The position numbers were made by a program, and so were the translations under genes. Below, piece after piece: positions 1-9,177 of a stretch of 64,000 nucleotides of DNA. Location: NCBI GenBank assembly GCA_036378155.1, contig DASUXA010000030.1:1-64000 (forward strand). Direction: 5' to 3'. The DNA comes from DASUXA01 sp036378155 (GTDB lineage: Bacteria > Actinomycetota > Actinomycetes > Mycobacteriales > Micromonosporaceae). Under the pieces are notes generated by a model. That model worked only from the letters and a program-made list of their open reading frames with translations, was not told the DNA's origin and searched no databases. Each line of letters starts with the position of its first letter. The first letter of the stretch is position 1.

Positions 1-1073
1 CGCGGCGCGGAGGCGCCGCGCCCGACCCGCTCCTCGATCGACTCGCCGGCCGCGAGCATGGCGCGTCCGCCGATCCGCCCGGACGTCGGCGGTACCGCCG
101 GCGTCGCCGGCTTGGTGGGCGCCCACGAGGGCGCGGCGGGGGACGGCATCACCGAGTACGGGTCGGTGACGTGGTTGACGACGTTGCTGGCGAGCGGTCC
201 GGCGAGCAGTTCGCGCAGGGCGGCGCGGGCGGTGGGAACGTCCCACCGGCGCTGCGGGTCCTTCTCCAGCAGCCCGTACAGCACCGGGGTCAGCGCACCG
301 GCGCGGCTGACCGGGGTGGGCGGCTCCTCGACGACCGCCCGCATGGTCTCGAACGGGTCGCCCTTGTCGAACGGCGGTCGCCCTTCGATCGCGGTGTACA
401 GGGTGACGCCCAGCGAGAACAGGTCGCTGGGCGGTCCGAACGCCGCGCCGACCGCCCGCTCGGGCGAGATGAAATGGGGCGATCCGAGCACCATGCCGGG
501 GGTGGTGAGATTGCTCTCGGTGGGCATCCGCGCCACGCCGAAGTCGGTGAGCACGCACCGGCCGTCGGTACAGATCAGCACGTTGGCAGGTTTCACGTCG
601 CGGTGCAGCACGCCGGCGGCGTGCGCGACCTCCAGCGCGCCGAGCAGGGCGATACCGATCTTGGCGACGGCGCGACCGGCGAGCGGACCGTCCGAGATGA
701 TCGTCTCGGCGAGGCTGCGGGCGTGCAGGAGTTCCATCACGATCCACGGCCTGCCGCCCTCGTGCACCACGTCGTACACCTGCACCACGCTGGGGTGCGA
801 CAACGCGGCGCAGGCGCGCGCCTCGCGCATCGTGCGCTCGCACATCGCCTCGCGGTCGCTGGCCGCCATGCCGGGCGGCAGGAGCACCTCCTTGACCGCG
901 ACGTCACGGCGCAGCAGGGTGTCGGCGGCGTGCCAGACCGTACCCATCCCGCCGTGGCCGATCGCCACACGCAGTTGGTAACGGCCGCCGATGACGGTGC
1001 CGGGGACGGCGCGGGCTCCCGGACCGCCGGATGCCGGGGGCTCACCTTGCCAGGTGGAGGTCTGAGTCGTCAC
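1..1073 (-). CDS. Ser/Thr protein kinase, C-terminus beyond the window edge
   Basis: Hanks-type Ser/Thr kinase of the PknB group. The GTG start at 1073 is followed by a 30-residue lead, then the glycine loop GHGGMG (about residues 39-44), the ATP-anchoring lysine in VAVKEV (about 61), the catalytic loop HRDVKPANV, the DFG metal site (DFGVA) and the activation-segment motif SPHFISPERA. After the kinase fold comes a Pro/Ala/Thr-rich juxtamembrane-like stretch; any membrane helix and sensor domain lie to the left of the window. It resembles the second kinase here (21121-22914) closely enough to be a paralogue. The acyl-CoA mutase gene diverges from it across about 257 bp with no other feature that I can see. 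Substrates cannot be told from sequence. Confidence 0.93.
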   Translation of the reverse strand, partial: MTTQTSTWQGEPPASGGPGARAVPGTVIGGRYQLRVAIGHGGMGTVWHAADTLLRRDVAVKEVLLPPGMAASDREAMCERTMREARACAALSHPSVVQVYDVVHEGGRPWIVMELLHARSLAETIISDGPLAGRAVAKIGIALLGALEVAHAAGVLHRDVKPANVLICTDGRCVLTDFGVARMPTESNLTTPGMVLGSPHFISPERAVGAAFGPPSDLFSLGVTLYTAIEGRPPFDKGDPFETMRAVVEEPPTPVSRAGALTPVLYGLLEKDPQRRWDVPTARAALRELLAGPLASNVVNHVTDPYSVMPSPAAPSWAPTKPATPAVPPTSGRIGGRAMLAAGESIEERVGRGASAP

Positions 1074-1330
1074 AGGCTTTCAACCATCGCTGGGGGCCAC
1101 GGGAACCGGGCGGGCGCCGAGGGCCCCGCCGGTGGTGCGAACATCCCCCATATCTTGCGTGGTCTGTCCCGGAAGGGAAAGCGCCCCCCCGTGATTCGGA
1201 CAGTGTTTGACGAATCAACGCGGTCGCGGGCACGTGCCGGGCGCGCGGCGTGGGCGAGGCGTTACGCACAGCATTGTCGTGACCCCCTGCCCGCGCCGCC
1301 CCGCCGAAGCGGCGGCCTTAACATCCCGGT

Positions 1331-2920
1331 ATGAGTGAGGCCTCGCCGCGCCGGGCGGAGTCCGGCTTTCCGATCAAGCCGGTGTACGACGCCGGCGACC
1401 TGCCGTCCGACCTGTCGGAGCGGTTGGGTGAGCCGGGCAGGTACCCGTTCACGCGGGGTGTCTACCCGACGATGTACACCACGCGGCCGTGGACCATGCG
1501 CCAGTACGCCGGCTTCGGCACCGCCGCCGAGTCCAACGCCCGGTACCACCAGCTCCTCGAGCACGGCACGATGGGGCTCAGCGTCGCGTTCGACCTGCCC
1601 ACCCAGATGGGGTACGACTCGGACGACCCGATCGCGCACGGCGAGGTCGGCAAGGTCGGCGTCGCCATCGACTCCATTGAGGACATGCGCCGGCTGTTCG
1701 ACGGCATCCCGCTGGACAAGGTGTCCACGTCGATGACCATCAACGCGCCGGCGAGCGTGCTGCTGCTGCTGTACCAGCTGGTCGCCGAGGAGCAGGGGGT
1801 CGCCGGGAACCAGTTGAGCGGCACCATCCAGAACGACATTCTCAAGGAGTACATCGCGCGCGGGACCTACATCTTCCCGCCGAAACCGTCGTTGCGGCTG
1901 GTCGCCGACACGTTCGCGTACTGCCGGGCGGAGATTCCCCGGTGGAACACGATCTCCATCTCCGGGTACCACATGGCCGAGGCGGGCGCCTCGCCCGTGC
2001 AGGAGGTCGCGTTCACGCTCGCCAACGGCGTGCAGTACGTCCGCGCCGCCCTGGACGCCGGGCTCGCCGTGGACGACTTCGCGCCCCGGCTGTCGTTCTT
2101 CTTCGTGGCCCGGACCACCCTGCTCGAAGAGGTCGCGAAGTTCCGGGCGGCGCGGCGGATCTGGGCGCGGCTGATGCGCGACCAGTTCGGCGCGCGCGAC
2201 CCGAAGTCGTGGATGCTGCGGTTCCACACCCAGACCGCGGGCGTCCAACTGACCGCGCAGCAGCCTGAGGTCAACCTGATCCGGGTGGCGATCCAGGGGC
2301 TGGGCGCGGTACTGGGCGGCACCCAGTCGCTGCACACCAACTCGTACGACGAGGCGATCGCGCTGCCCACCGAGAAGGCGGCCCGGTTGGCGTTGCGCAC
2401 CCAGCAGGTCCTCGCCCACGAGACGGACCTGACCGCGACGGTGGACCCGTTCGCCGGCTCGTACGTGGTCGAGGCGATGACCGACGAGATCGAACGTGCC
2501 GCGACGGCGCTGATGGACCGGGTCTTCGAGTACGGCTCGGCGGTCGACGCGATCGAGGCGGGGTTCCAGAAGCAGGAGATCGAGAACTGCGCGTACCGCA
2601 TCGCCCAGGAGATCGACTCCGGGCAGCGGGTGGTGGTCGGCGTGAACCGGTTCACCGTCGACGAGGAGGACCCGTACCAGCCGCTGCGCGTCGATCCGGC
2701 GATCGAGGAGGAGCAGGCGGCGCGGCTGGCGAAGCTGCGCGCCGAGCGCGACGGGGGTGCCGTCGAGGACGCGCTGCGCCGGCTGCGCGACGCCGCGAGC
2801 GGCTCGGACAACGTCCTGTACCCGATGCGTGACGCTCTGCGGGCACGCGCCACGGTCGGCGAGGTGTGCAACGCGCTGCGGGAGGTGTGGGGCGTGTACC
2901 GTCCCTCCGACCGGTTCTGA
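1331..2920 (+). CDS. Acyl-CoA mutase large subunit, methylmalonyl-CoA type, without B12 domain
   Basis: Catalytic (TIM-barrel) subunit of an adenosylcobalamin-dependent acyl-CoA mutase, 529 aa. It stops where the cobalamin-binding domain would begin, so a separate small subunit is needed; none is encoded in this window. Residues known to separate the family members are visible: Tyr59 in RQYAGF and Arg177 in the segment [16 protein letters not shown] correspond to Tyr89 and Arg207 of methylmalonyl-CoA mutase, whereas isobutyryl-CoA mutase has Phe and Gln there. The catalytic YH pair is at 213-214. I infer interconversion of methylmalonyl-CoA and succinyl-CoA, which would continue the propionyl-CoA carboxylase reaction encoded further right; ethylmalonyl-CoA mutase is an alternative. 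No strong ribosome-binding site precedes the ATG. Confidence 0.92.
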   Translation: MSEASPRRAESGFPIKPVYDAGDLPSDLSERLGEPGRYPFTRGVYPTMYTTRPWTMRQYAGFGTAAESNARYHQLLEHGTMGLSVAFDLPTQMGYDSDDPIAHGEVGKVGVAIDSIEDMRRLFDGIPLDKVSTSMTINAPASVLLLLYQLVAEEQGVAGNQLSGTIQNDILKEYIARGTYIFPPKPSLRLVADTFAYCRAEIPRWNTISISGYHMAEAGASPVQEVAFTLANGVQYVRAALDAGLAVDDFAPRLSFFFVARTTLLEEVAKFRAARRIWARLMRDQFGARDPKSWMLRFHTQTAGVQLTAQQPEVNLIRVAIQGLGAVLGGTQSLHTNSYDEAIALPTEKAARLALRTQQVLAHETDLTATVDPFAGSYVVEAMTDEIERAATALMDRVFEYGSAVDAIEAGFQKQEIENCAYRIAQEIDSGQRVVVGVNRFTVDEEDPYQPLRVDPAIEEEQAARLAKLRAERDGGAVEDALRRLRDAASGSDNVLYPMRDALRARATVGEVCNALREVWGVYRPSDRF

Positions 2921-3173
2921 CGCCCGATTGGTCCGCATAATCCCCAGCGACGTGGGCACAATGACCGCGGTGGGGGTTGATGAGGGCGGTCGTACCGGGA
3001 AGGGCGGGCGGATGACGCGGCGGAGCGGCGTACAGCCCGCCGAGTCCGCACACGCCAACGGCTACCAGCGGCTACGTGACGCTGGGCGATCGGACGGACA
3101 CCGGAGTGATGTTGCGGCGTGGCGTGGGGAGGGGACTAGGCTAGCCGGGTCCCGTCCCCCCGATCGAGACCAT

Positions 3174-4445
3174 GTGAAGACCGTGACCAGTGCGCTCAAG
3201 CCGTCCATGGGCACTCCGCCGACGCTGTCCTGGCCGGAGACCCCACCGGGAGCCGAACCCCTCCCCGGACAACTCGACCACTGGCTCGCCGCCCGAGGCG
3301 CGGAACTGGTCGCGATCCGTCGGCACCTGCACGCCCACCCCGAACTGTCCGGGCACGAGTTCGAGACGGCGGCGCTGGTCGCCGGGAAACTCGCGGCAGC
3401 CGGGCTCGCGCCCCGCATGCTGCCCGGCGGCAACGGGGTGATCTGCGACATCGGCGACGGCGACAAGGTCGTCGCGCTGCGCGCCGACCTCGACGCGCTG
3501 CCCCTGCCGGACACCAAGGACGTGCCGTACCGCTCGACCGTCGACGGCGTCTGCCACGCCTGCGGTCACGACGCGCACACCACCGTCATGCTCGGCGCCG
3601 GGCTCGCCCTCGCCAACCTCGCCGAACGCGGCGCGCTACCCGGACGGGTACGGCTGCTGTTCCAGCCTGCCGAGGAGCGCACCCCGTCCGGCGCGCCGGA
3701 GGTGATCGCCGCGGGCGGGTTGAAGGACGTCGCCGCGATCTTCGCCGTGCACTGCGCGCCGCACATCCCGGTGGGCCTGGTCGGCGTCCGCTCCGGACCG
3801 TTCACCGCCGCCGCCGACAAGGTCGAGGTCGTCCTGCGCGGTCGCGGCGGACACACCGCCCGCCCGCACCTGACCGCCGACCTGGTCCACGCGCTCGGGC
3901 GGGTCGTCGTCGACGTGCCCGCGCTGCTCGACCGCCGGGTCGACCCGCGTGCCGGAGTGTCCATGGTGTTCGGCGCGGTACGCGCCGGTGAAGCCGCCAA
4001 CGCCATCCCCATCGAGGGACTGGCTCGCGGCACGGTCCGGGTGCTCAACCGGGACGCCTGGCACGAGCTGCCCGACCTGATCACCAAGCTGGTGCGCGAC
4101 GTGGTCGCCGGCACCGGCGCCGAGGTCGAGGTGAACTACCTGCGCGGCGTACCGCCGGTGATCAACGATCGGATGGCGACCGCCGTGATCGCCGGCGCCG
4201 CCGGCGCCGCCCTCGGCCCCGAGAACGTGGTCGAAGCCGAGGTCAGCATGGGCGGCGAGGACTTCGCGTACTACCTCGAACACGTGCCCGGCGCAATGAT
4301 CCGGCTCGGTGTCGGGGTACCGGGCGCGGACAGCAGAGTGGACATCCACCAGTCCAGCTTCGACATCGACGAGCGCGCCATCGGACACGGCATCCGGGTC
4401 ATGGTGCACACCGCGCTCGCGGCGATGTCCACACCAGCCATCTGA
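3174..4445 (+). CDS. M20-family amidohydrolase / metallopeptidase
   Basis: Zinc-dependent amidohydrolase of the M20D group (hippurate hydrolase/IAA-amino acid hydrolase-like), about 423 aa from the chosen GTG. The metal-binding segment CHACGHDAHTT and the late GGEDFAYY motif are present, with the usual lid/dimerisation domain between them. The frame is open further upstream, but coding signal and homology begin around RGAELVAIRRHLHAHPELSG; possible starts are GTG 3174, GTG 3183 (preceded by GAAGA) and ATG 3207. The substrate is probably an N-acyl amino acid or similar amide; the sequence does not say which. It stands alone, 44 bp before the next gene on the same strand. Confidence 0.9.
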   Translation: MKTVTSALKPSMGTPPTLSWPETPPGAEPLPGQLDHWLAARGAELVAIRRHLHAHPELSGHEFETAALVAGKLAAAGLAPRMLPGGNGVICDIGDGDKVVALRADLDALPLPDTKDVPYRSTVDGVCHACGHDAHTTVMLGAGLALANLAERGALPGRVRLLFQPAEERTPSGAPEVIAAGGLKDVAAIFAVHCAPHIPVGLVGVRSGPFTAAADKVEVVLRGRGGHTARPHLTADLVHALGRVVVDVPALLDRRVDPRAGVSMVFGAVRAGEAANAIPIEGLARGTVRVLNRDAWHELPDLITKLVRDVVAGTGAEVEVNYLRGVPPVINDRMATAVIAGAAGAALGPENVVEAEVSMGGEDFAYYLEHVPGAMIRLGVGVPGADSRVDIHQSSFDIDERAIGHGIRVMVHTALAAMSTPAI

Positions 4446-4488
4446 TCGATCCCCGCCTCCGGGCAGCGGCGGTACGGTGTGCGCCGTG

Positions 4489-6675
4489 GTGACGGAGTTG
4501 CGGGTGCACGGCGTCAGCGGCGCGCGACCCGAAGAGGTCCTCGACCGCCCGCTGGTGTACCGGGTGGCGGGCGACAGCGACGCGGGCTTCTTCCGGCCCC
4601 GCCCCGAGTACAACGCGAGCACCGGCCCCGGCGGGGCGAAGCTCGAGGCGTACCGGTGGGGCAACCTGACCGCCGGCGCCGCCGCCCGCGCGTTCTGGTT
4701 GCTGCTGCTGCCGTTCATGCTCGCCAATGTCGCGTGCTGGCTGCGACCGAGCGTGTCGGGCCTCGCTCGCGCCCTGGTCGACGCGCTGTCCCGGATCTTC
4801 GCCCTGACGCTGACGGCGACCTTCGTGCTCTCGGTCACCGGCGTGTCCGTCGACCTGATCGGCTGGCAGTGCACGTCCCCCGGTAGCGCCTGCGCCCAGC
4901 GGCGCTCCTGGCTGACGTTCCTGACCGCCGGGTTCTTCGCGCCGACCGGTCGGCGGCTGGCGGTGCTCGCCGCGGTACCGGCGCTGGCGATCGCCGTGCT
5001 GTGGTTCCTGGCTCGACGCACCTGGGCGCGGTACGAGGCGTACCAGACCCCGTCCGAGGCAGCCGGCACCGGGCTCGGCTCGCCCGCGTTCTGGCGGGGC
5101 AAGGCGCTGGTCGGGCGGCTGCGGTCGATACACATCGCGGTCGCGCTCGGCACGCTGGACGCGGTGCTGCTCGGCGTGCTCGCCCCGCGCGACGCACGGC
5201 CGGCAGAGTGGGCGTTGCTCGCCGTCGCGCTCGGCGTGCTCCTGGTCGGCGTGGTGCTGGTGTGCGTACCCGCGATCGTCGACCGGGACCGGGACACGAC
5301 GGGAGCCCGCCGGGTCGCCGTCGCGATCCGGCTGCTCGCGGTCGCGCTCACCGTCGCCACGTTCGTCGTCGCGCTGCTGCCCCGCGCGCCGTGGCCGACC
5401 AGCGGAGGTCTGCCCGGTTTCGGTACCACCGTCACCGCGCTGTTCGCCGGGCAGGGCGTCCTGCTGCTGCTCCTGGCGCTGACCGTGCTGGTGCTGCGCG
5501 ACCCCGACGCGTTCCTGGGTGGGCTCGCCGGACCGGTCGTCGCCTCGCTCGCGCTCGCCCTGTCCGCCGCCTTCTCCGCCGGGTTGTCGTACCGGGTCGC
5601 CGACTACCTCGACCGGTCGACGGTGCCCAGTGCGGCGGACACCGCGGGCGTCGCCGCGCCGCTGCAGCCGCCCGCCTCGTACGCCTGGTCCGCGTTCGGC
5701 GCGGTGGTCGCGCTGGCGGTGATCGGGTTGGTGGCGCTCGGCGGCTGGCTGATCACGGTACGTCGACTGCGCGGCGAGGCGAGGGCGACCACGGACGCCG
5801 AGTTCCCCGGCGGGCGGAGCGCCGACCCCGGACGGGCATCGGCGATCGACAACGCGATCGCCGACGGTCGGCTGACCGACCACCTCGCCCCGCTGGTCGC
5901 CTGGGCGTACCTGCCGCTCACGGTCGCCGCCGCCGCCGTCACCGGGCTGGCGCTCGCCGGTCGCGGACCGGTCGACCTCGCCCCGGCGGGCAGCCGGATC
6001 GCTGTGCTGCTGTCGTTCGTCACCAACCTCGGCACGTACATCATCAGCCTGGCTGCGCTGGGGCTGGTCCTGCTGGGTCTGCAGGCGTACCGGAACCAGG
6101 GCGTGCGCCGGATCGTCGGCATCGCCTGGGACCTCGGCACGTTCTGGCCGCGCGCGGCGCACCCGCTCGCGCCGCCCTGCTATGCCGAGCGGGCGGTACC
6201 GGAACTCGTGGCGCGCGCCACCTGGCTCGCGTCCGACGCGGGTGGCGGCGGCGTCGTGCTGTCCGGCCACAGCCAGGGCTCGGTACTGGTCGCTGCCGCG
6301 GTGCTGCAGTTGCCCGAGGAGGCGATCGACCGGGTCGCCCTGCTCACCTACGGTTCACCGATCCGGCGGTTGTACTGCCGGTTCTTCCCGGCGTACGTGA
6401 ACCCGGACGTGATCGAGCGGATCGGCGACCGACTCGCCGGCATCCTGGAGGGGCCGCGCTGGGTCAACCTGTGGCGCCCGACCGACCCGATCGGCGGCTG
6501 GATCGCCGATCCGAAGGGCGGCTCACCGGTCGTCGACGACCGGCAGGTACGCGACCCGGGCGGGTTCGCTGCGCCGCCCGGCGACACCGCCTATCCGGTC
6601 ATCTTCGGTCACTTCGACTACCAGTCCACACCGGAGTTCGCGGTCGCGGTCACCGATCTCGTGGCCCGGTTGTAG
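4489..6675 (+). CDS. Large polytopic membrane protein with alpha/beta-hydrolase-like C-terminal part
   Basis: About 728 aa. A conserved-looking N-terminus (VTELRVHGVSGARPEE) is followed by roughly ten hydrophobic segments spread over residues 60-540, then a soluble C-terminal part with GHSQGS at about residue 594. That is the nucleophile elbow G-x-S-x-G of lipases and other alpha/beta hydrolases. The pairing suggests a membrane-anchored lipase or esterase-like enzyme, but I recognise no characterised relative and propose no substrate. Start choice: GTG 4489, with in-frame GTGs at 4477 and 4486 also possible. An Asp and a His suited to complete a triad occur near the end (e.g. the GHFDY segment), which I infer rather than know. 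Confidence 0.8.
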   Translation: MTELRVHGVSGARPEEVLDRPLVYRVAGDSDAGFFRPRPEYNASTGPGGAKLEAYRWGNLTAGAAARAFWLLLLPFMLANVACWLRPSVSGLARALVDALSRIFALTLTATFVLSVTGVSVDLIGWQCTSPGSACAQRRSWLTFLTAGFFAPTGRRLAVLAAVPALAIAVLWFLARRTWARYEAYQTPSEAAGTGLGSPAFWRGKALVGRLRSIHIAVALGTLDAVLLGVLAPRDARPAEWALLAVALGVLLVGVVLVCVPAIVDRDRDTTGARRVAVAIRLLAVALTVATFVVALLPRAPWPTSGGLPGFGTTVTALFAGQGVLLLLLALTVLVLRDPDAFLGGLAGPVVASLALALSAAFSAGLSYRVADYLDRSTVPSAADTAGVAAPLQPPASYAWSAFGAVVALAVIGLVALGGWLITVRRLRGEARATTDAEFPGGRSADPGRASAIDNAIADGRLTDHLAPLVAWAYLPLTVAAAAVTGLALAGRGPVDLAPAGSRIAVLLSFVTNLGTYIISLAALGLVLLGLQAYRNQGVRRIVGIAWDLGTFWPRAAHPLAPPCYAERAVPELVARATWLASDAGGGGVVLSGHSQGSVLVAAAVLQLPEEAIDRVALLTYGSPIRRLYCRFFPAYVNPDVIERIGDRLAGILEGPRWVNLWRPTDPIGGWIADPKGGSPVVDDRQVRDPGGFAAPPGDTAYPVIFGHFDYQSTPEFAVAVTDLVARL

Positions 6676-6696
6676 CCGGTCCGGCAGACTGGCGAC

Positions 6697-7326
6697 ATGC
6701 GACTGACGAAGTTCTCGCACGCCTGCGTCCGCTTCGAAGGCGACGGCGGAGTACTGGTTGTCGACCCGGGCACCTGGTCGGAGCGGGCCGCGTTGGACGG
6801 CGTGGACGCGATCCTGTTCACCCACGAGCACGTCGACCACGTCGACCAGGACGCGCTGGCGGATGCGCTCGACGCCCGGCCGCACGCGCGGGTGTACACC
6901 CATCCCGAGGTCGCCGTGAAGCTCGACGCCGCGCACGACCGGATCACCACGGTCGACGCCGGGGACCGGTTCGAGGCAGCCGGCTTCCCGGTACAGGCGT
7001 TCGGCGGCTGGCACGCGGTCATCCACCCGGACGTGCCGCGCGTGGTCAACCTGGGGTTCCTGATCGGCTCCGTGTACCACCCGGGTGACTCGTTCGACGT
7101 ACCGGACGGGCACGTCGACACGCTGTTCGTGCCGATCTCGGCGCCGTGGCTGAAGCTGGCCGAGGCGATCGACTTTGTCCGGGCGGTACGGCCGCGCCAG
7201 GCGTTCGGGCTGCACGACGCGCTGCTCAACGACAACGGCATCCAGTTGACGTCGCGACTGATGAGCCAGTTGACCGGTACCGAGTACCGCCGGCTGACGC
7301 CCGGGAGCAGCATCGAACTGCCGTGA
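6697..7326 (+). CDS. Metallo-beta-lactamase-fold hydrolase (UlaG-like)
   Basis: Cytoplasmic 209-aa hydrolase of the MBL fold. The signature THEHVDHVD (residues 42-50) supplies the metal-binding H-x-H-x-D-H set, and later His residues (GGWHAVIH, YHPGDS, LHDALL) fit the remaining ligands. The size and the simple MRLTKFSHAC start match the L-ascorbate-6-phosphate lactonase-like branch commonly annotated as MBL-fold metallo-hydrolase. It follows the membrane hydrolase gene by 21 bp and is probably co-transcribed with it. The substrate is unknown. Confidence 0.92.
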   Translation: MRLTKFSHACVRFEGDGGVLVVDPGTWSERAALDGVDAILFTHEHVDHVDQDALADALDARPHARVYTHPEVAVKLDAAHDRITTVDAGDRFEAAGFPVQAFGGWHAVIHPDVPRVVNLGFLIGSVYHPGDSFDVPDGHVDTLFVPISAPWLKLAEAIDFVRAVRPRQAFGLHDALLNDNGIQLTSRLMSQLTGTEYRRLTPGSSIELP

Positions 7327-7334
7327 CCTGCGCA

Positions 7335-7368
7335 GCGCCGGGCGCGGCGCCGGTGCCGCGCCCGGCGC
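7335..7368 (+). terminator. GC-rich hairpin after the MBL-hydrolase gene
   Basis: A perfect 14-bp inverted repeat with a 6-nt loop begins 8 bp after the stop codon. There is no run of T after it, so it would act as a U-less terminator or 3'-end stabiliser. Confidence 0.5.
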
Positions 7369-7410
7369 GCCGGTTCGTGTCCGGCGCTGCCGCTGCCCGA
7401 TGATGGGCTG

Positions 7411-8361
7411 GTGGCGCAGGTACCCGACGACGTGGTGGCGCGGCTGTACACCGTGCCGCCGGAGCGTTTCGTCGCCGAGCGGAACGACGCCGTGGCGGCG
7501 GCGCGACGCTCCGGCGACCGCGAGCGCGCCGCCGCGATCGGTGCGCTGCGCAAACCGACCGTCGCCGCGTGGCTGGTCAACCTGCTTGTCTGGCGGCGCC
7601 CCGACCTTGTCGACGACCTGCTGCGCCTCGGTGACGAGTTGCGCGCCGCCCAGCGTGACCTGCGCGGCGAGCGGCTGCGGGAGTTGTCGGCGCGGCGGCG
7701 CGGCATGGTTGGCGACCTCGCCGCGCAGGCGCGGGAACTGGCGGTCGCCGCCGGGCGGTCGGCACGCGACGACCTGCCGCTGGCGGAGGTCGAGGAGACG
7801 CTCACCGCCGCGCTGGTCGACGCCGGGATCGCCGACGAGGTGCGCGACGGTCGGCTGACCAAGGCGCTCAGCTACGCGGGGTTCGGCGAGCCGCCGCGAC
7901 CCCGGTTGCGCCTGGTCGAACCGCCACCGGAGCAGCCGGAGAAGGGCGGCGCGCGCGGCCCTCACGGTAAGGCGACCAAGGGTGCCGAGCGGCGTGGGAC
8001 GAAACCGGCGGGCAAGGCGGCGAAGTCCGCCAAGGGTGTCGCGTCGAAGGCGAGCGAGCAGCGCGCCGAACGGGAGCGTCGGGAAGCGCGGCGGCGCGCC
8101 GACCGCGAGTTGAAGGCGGCGCAGACCGAGGCACGCCGGATCGAGGCGGAGTTGGCTCGCGCGACCGAGGCTGAGCAGCAGGCGAGCCGGAAGCTGCGCA
8201 AGATCCTCGACGACCTGGCCGATCTGCAACGCCGGCGCGACGCCGCCGACGCGGCGGTGACCAGCGCGAAGCTGGCCCGCAAGAGCGCGGAGCGGGCGGC
8301 GGCGCGGGCGGCGCGCCGGCTCGAGGCGGCTGCCGACGCAGCCGACGCGGCGCGCGGCTGA
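7411..8361 (+). CDS. Coiled-coil protein of unknown function
   Basis: A 316-aa protein with a GTG start. The first 150 residues are helical and contain a tract rich in Arg and Ala (e.g. ALRKPTVAAWLVNLLVWRRP); from about residue 200 to the end the composition is Ala/Glu/Arg/Lys with heptad-like spacing, a long predicted coiled coil. A Lys/Gly/Ala-rich linker separates the two parts. There is no signal peptide or membrane segment. Similar proteins occur widely in Actinobacteria as hypothetical proteins, from memory; I know of no assigned function. Confidence 0.85.
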   Translation: MAQVPDDVVARLYTVPPERFVAERNDAVAAARRSGDRERAAAIGALRKPTVAAWLVNLLVWRRPDLVDDLLRLGDELRAAQRDLRGERLRELSARRRGMVGDLAAQARELAVAAGRSARDDLPLAEVEETLTAALVDAGIADEVRDGRLTKALSYAGFGEPPRPRLRLVEPPPEQPEKGGARGPHGKATKGAERRGTKPAGKAAKSAKGVASKASEQRAERERREARRRADRELKAAQTEARRIEAELARATEAEQQASRKLRKILDDLADLQRRRDAADAAVTSAKLARKSAERAAARAARRLEAAADAADAARG

Positions 8362-8519
8362 CTCGGGCGGGGCGCTCGACATCCGGGGCGTTCCGGCGGG
8401 GTCCCGTCCCGGCCCACCGGCGTGCCCCCGGCGCGAGCCGGGCTCACGCAACAGGTGTACAACGCTCGCGATGTGGCGACACCTCGGCGGCGGTGAGCGT
8501 CCTGGGATGCTTACCTCGC

Positions 8520-8541
8520 TGGTGGTGTGCGTACATCCCCA
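8520..8541. repeat. Copy A of the GATGTACG palindromic repeat
   Basis: Near-palindrome centred on GTGCGTACAT in the convergent gap 8362-8620. Its flanks (up to about 8575) share a further match with the copy at 27531: reading this copy on the minus strand, 38 of 48 positions agree. The rest of this gap shows only a small CCCGGC/GCCGGG hairpin at 8427-8442. Confidence 0.55.
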
Positions 8542-8620
8542 GCTGTGTCGACCTCGACCGGCACACCTCTACGCCGACGGAGTGACGCCCGGTTGTCGCG
8601 CACTACGCAGTGGCGGTGCA

Positions 8621-9076
8621 CTAGGCGGTGGCGGTCCGGGTCGGTCGCGACCGCAGGTCGGCGACGTAGTCCGCGGGCGCTCCCGCCTTCTGCGCGGCAC
8701 TGGCGATCTCCGCCAGGTACCACGCGGTGGGCAGCCCGCCCTCGTACCCGTTGAACACGTACACCCAGGCGGTCACGTCGCCCTCGAGCGTGGCGACGCG
8801 GACGTGCAACTTGTCGTACGTACCGGCGTTCGCGCCTTCGACCTCGTCCAGCTGAGCCGCGTCCCACGGGTGGACGTCGTAGAGCGCGACGAACACCCGG
8901 TCGCCGGGCGACTCGACGATCGTGCTGACGGCACCCTCCCAGCCGAGTTCGTCCTCCCCGGCGAAGGTGAGCCGCCAGCCTTCCAGCCAGCCGGTACCGG
9001 TCATCGGCGAATGCGGGCAGTAGGCGCGCATCCGACCGGGGTCGAGGTTCGAGCCGTAGGCGGCGTAAAGACGCAC
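8621..9076 (-). CDS. Gamma-glutamylcyclotransferase-family protein
   Basis: A 151-aa protein of the GGCT fold. The start MRLYAAYGSNL contains the Y-G-S-N substrate-binding loop typical of the family, and the acidic stretch AAQLDEVEG probably holds the catalytic glutamate. The family releases 5-oxoproline from gamma-glutamyl compounds, for example in glutathione breakdown; since most actinobacteria use mycothiol, the true substrate here is uncertain. It is transcribed away from the LpdA-like gene, with about 100 bp between the two starts. Confidence 0.9.
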   Translation of the reverse strand: MRLYAAYGSNLDPGRMRAYCPHSPMTGTGWLEGWRLTFAGEDELGWEGAVSTIVESPGDRVFVALYDVHPWDAAQLDEVEGANAGTYDKLHVRVATLEGDVTAWVYVFNGYEGGLPTAWYLAEIASAAQKAGAPADYVADLRSRPTRTATA

Positions 9077-9177
9077 GACGATGACGATAGTCCGCCTACC
9101 GGGTGAGAGAGAATACGACGGAGGGTGTCGCCTTGACGGGGATGCGCGCGGATGCTCTGCGAGACCGGGAGGTCACT

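Noticed and set aside
1262..3058. Long minus-strand frame of about 600 codons opposite the mutase gene (and many similar ones elsewhere)
   Set aside because: The translations are Arg/Ala/Pro/Gly-rich with no motifs and lie opposite or out of frame with genes that have clear families. Such shadows are expected at this GC content.
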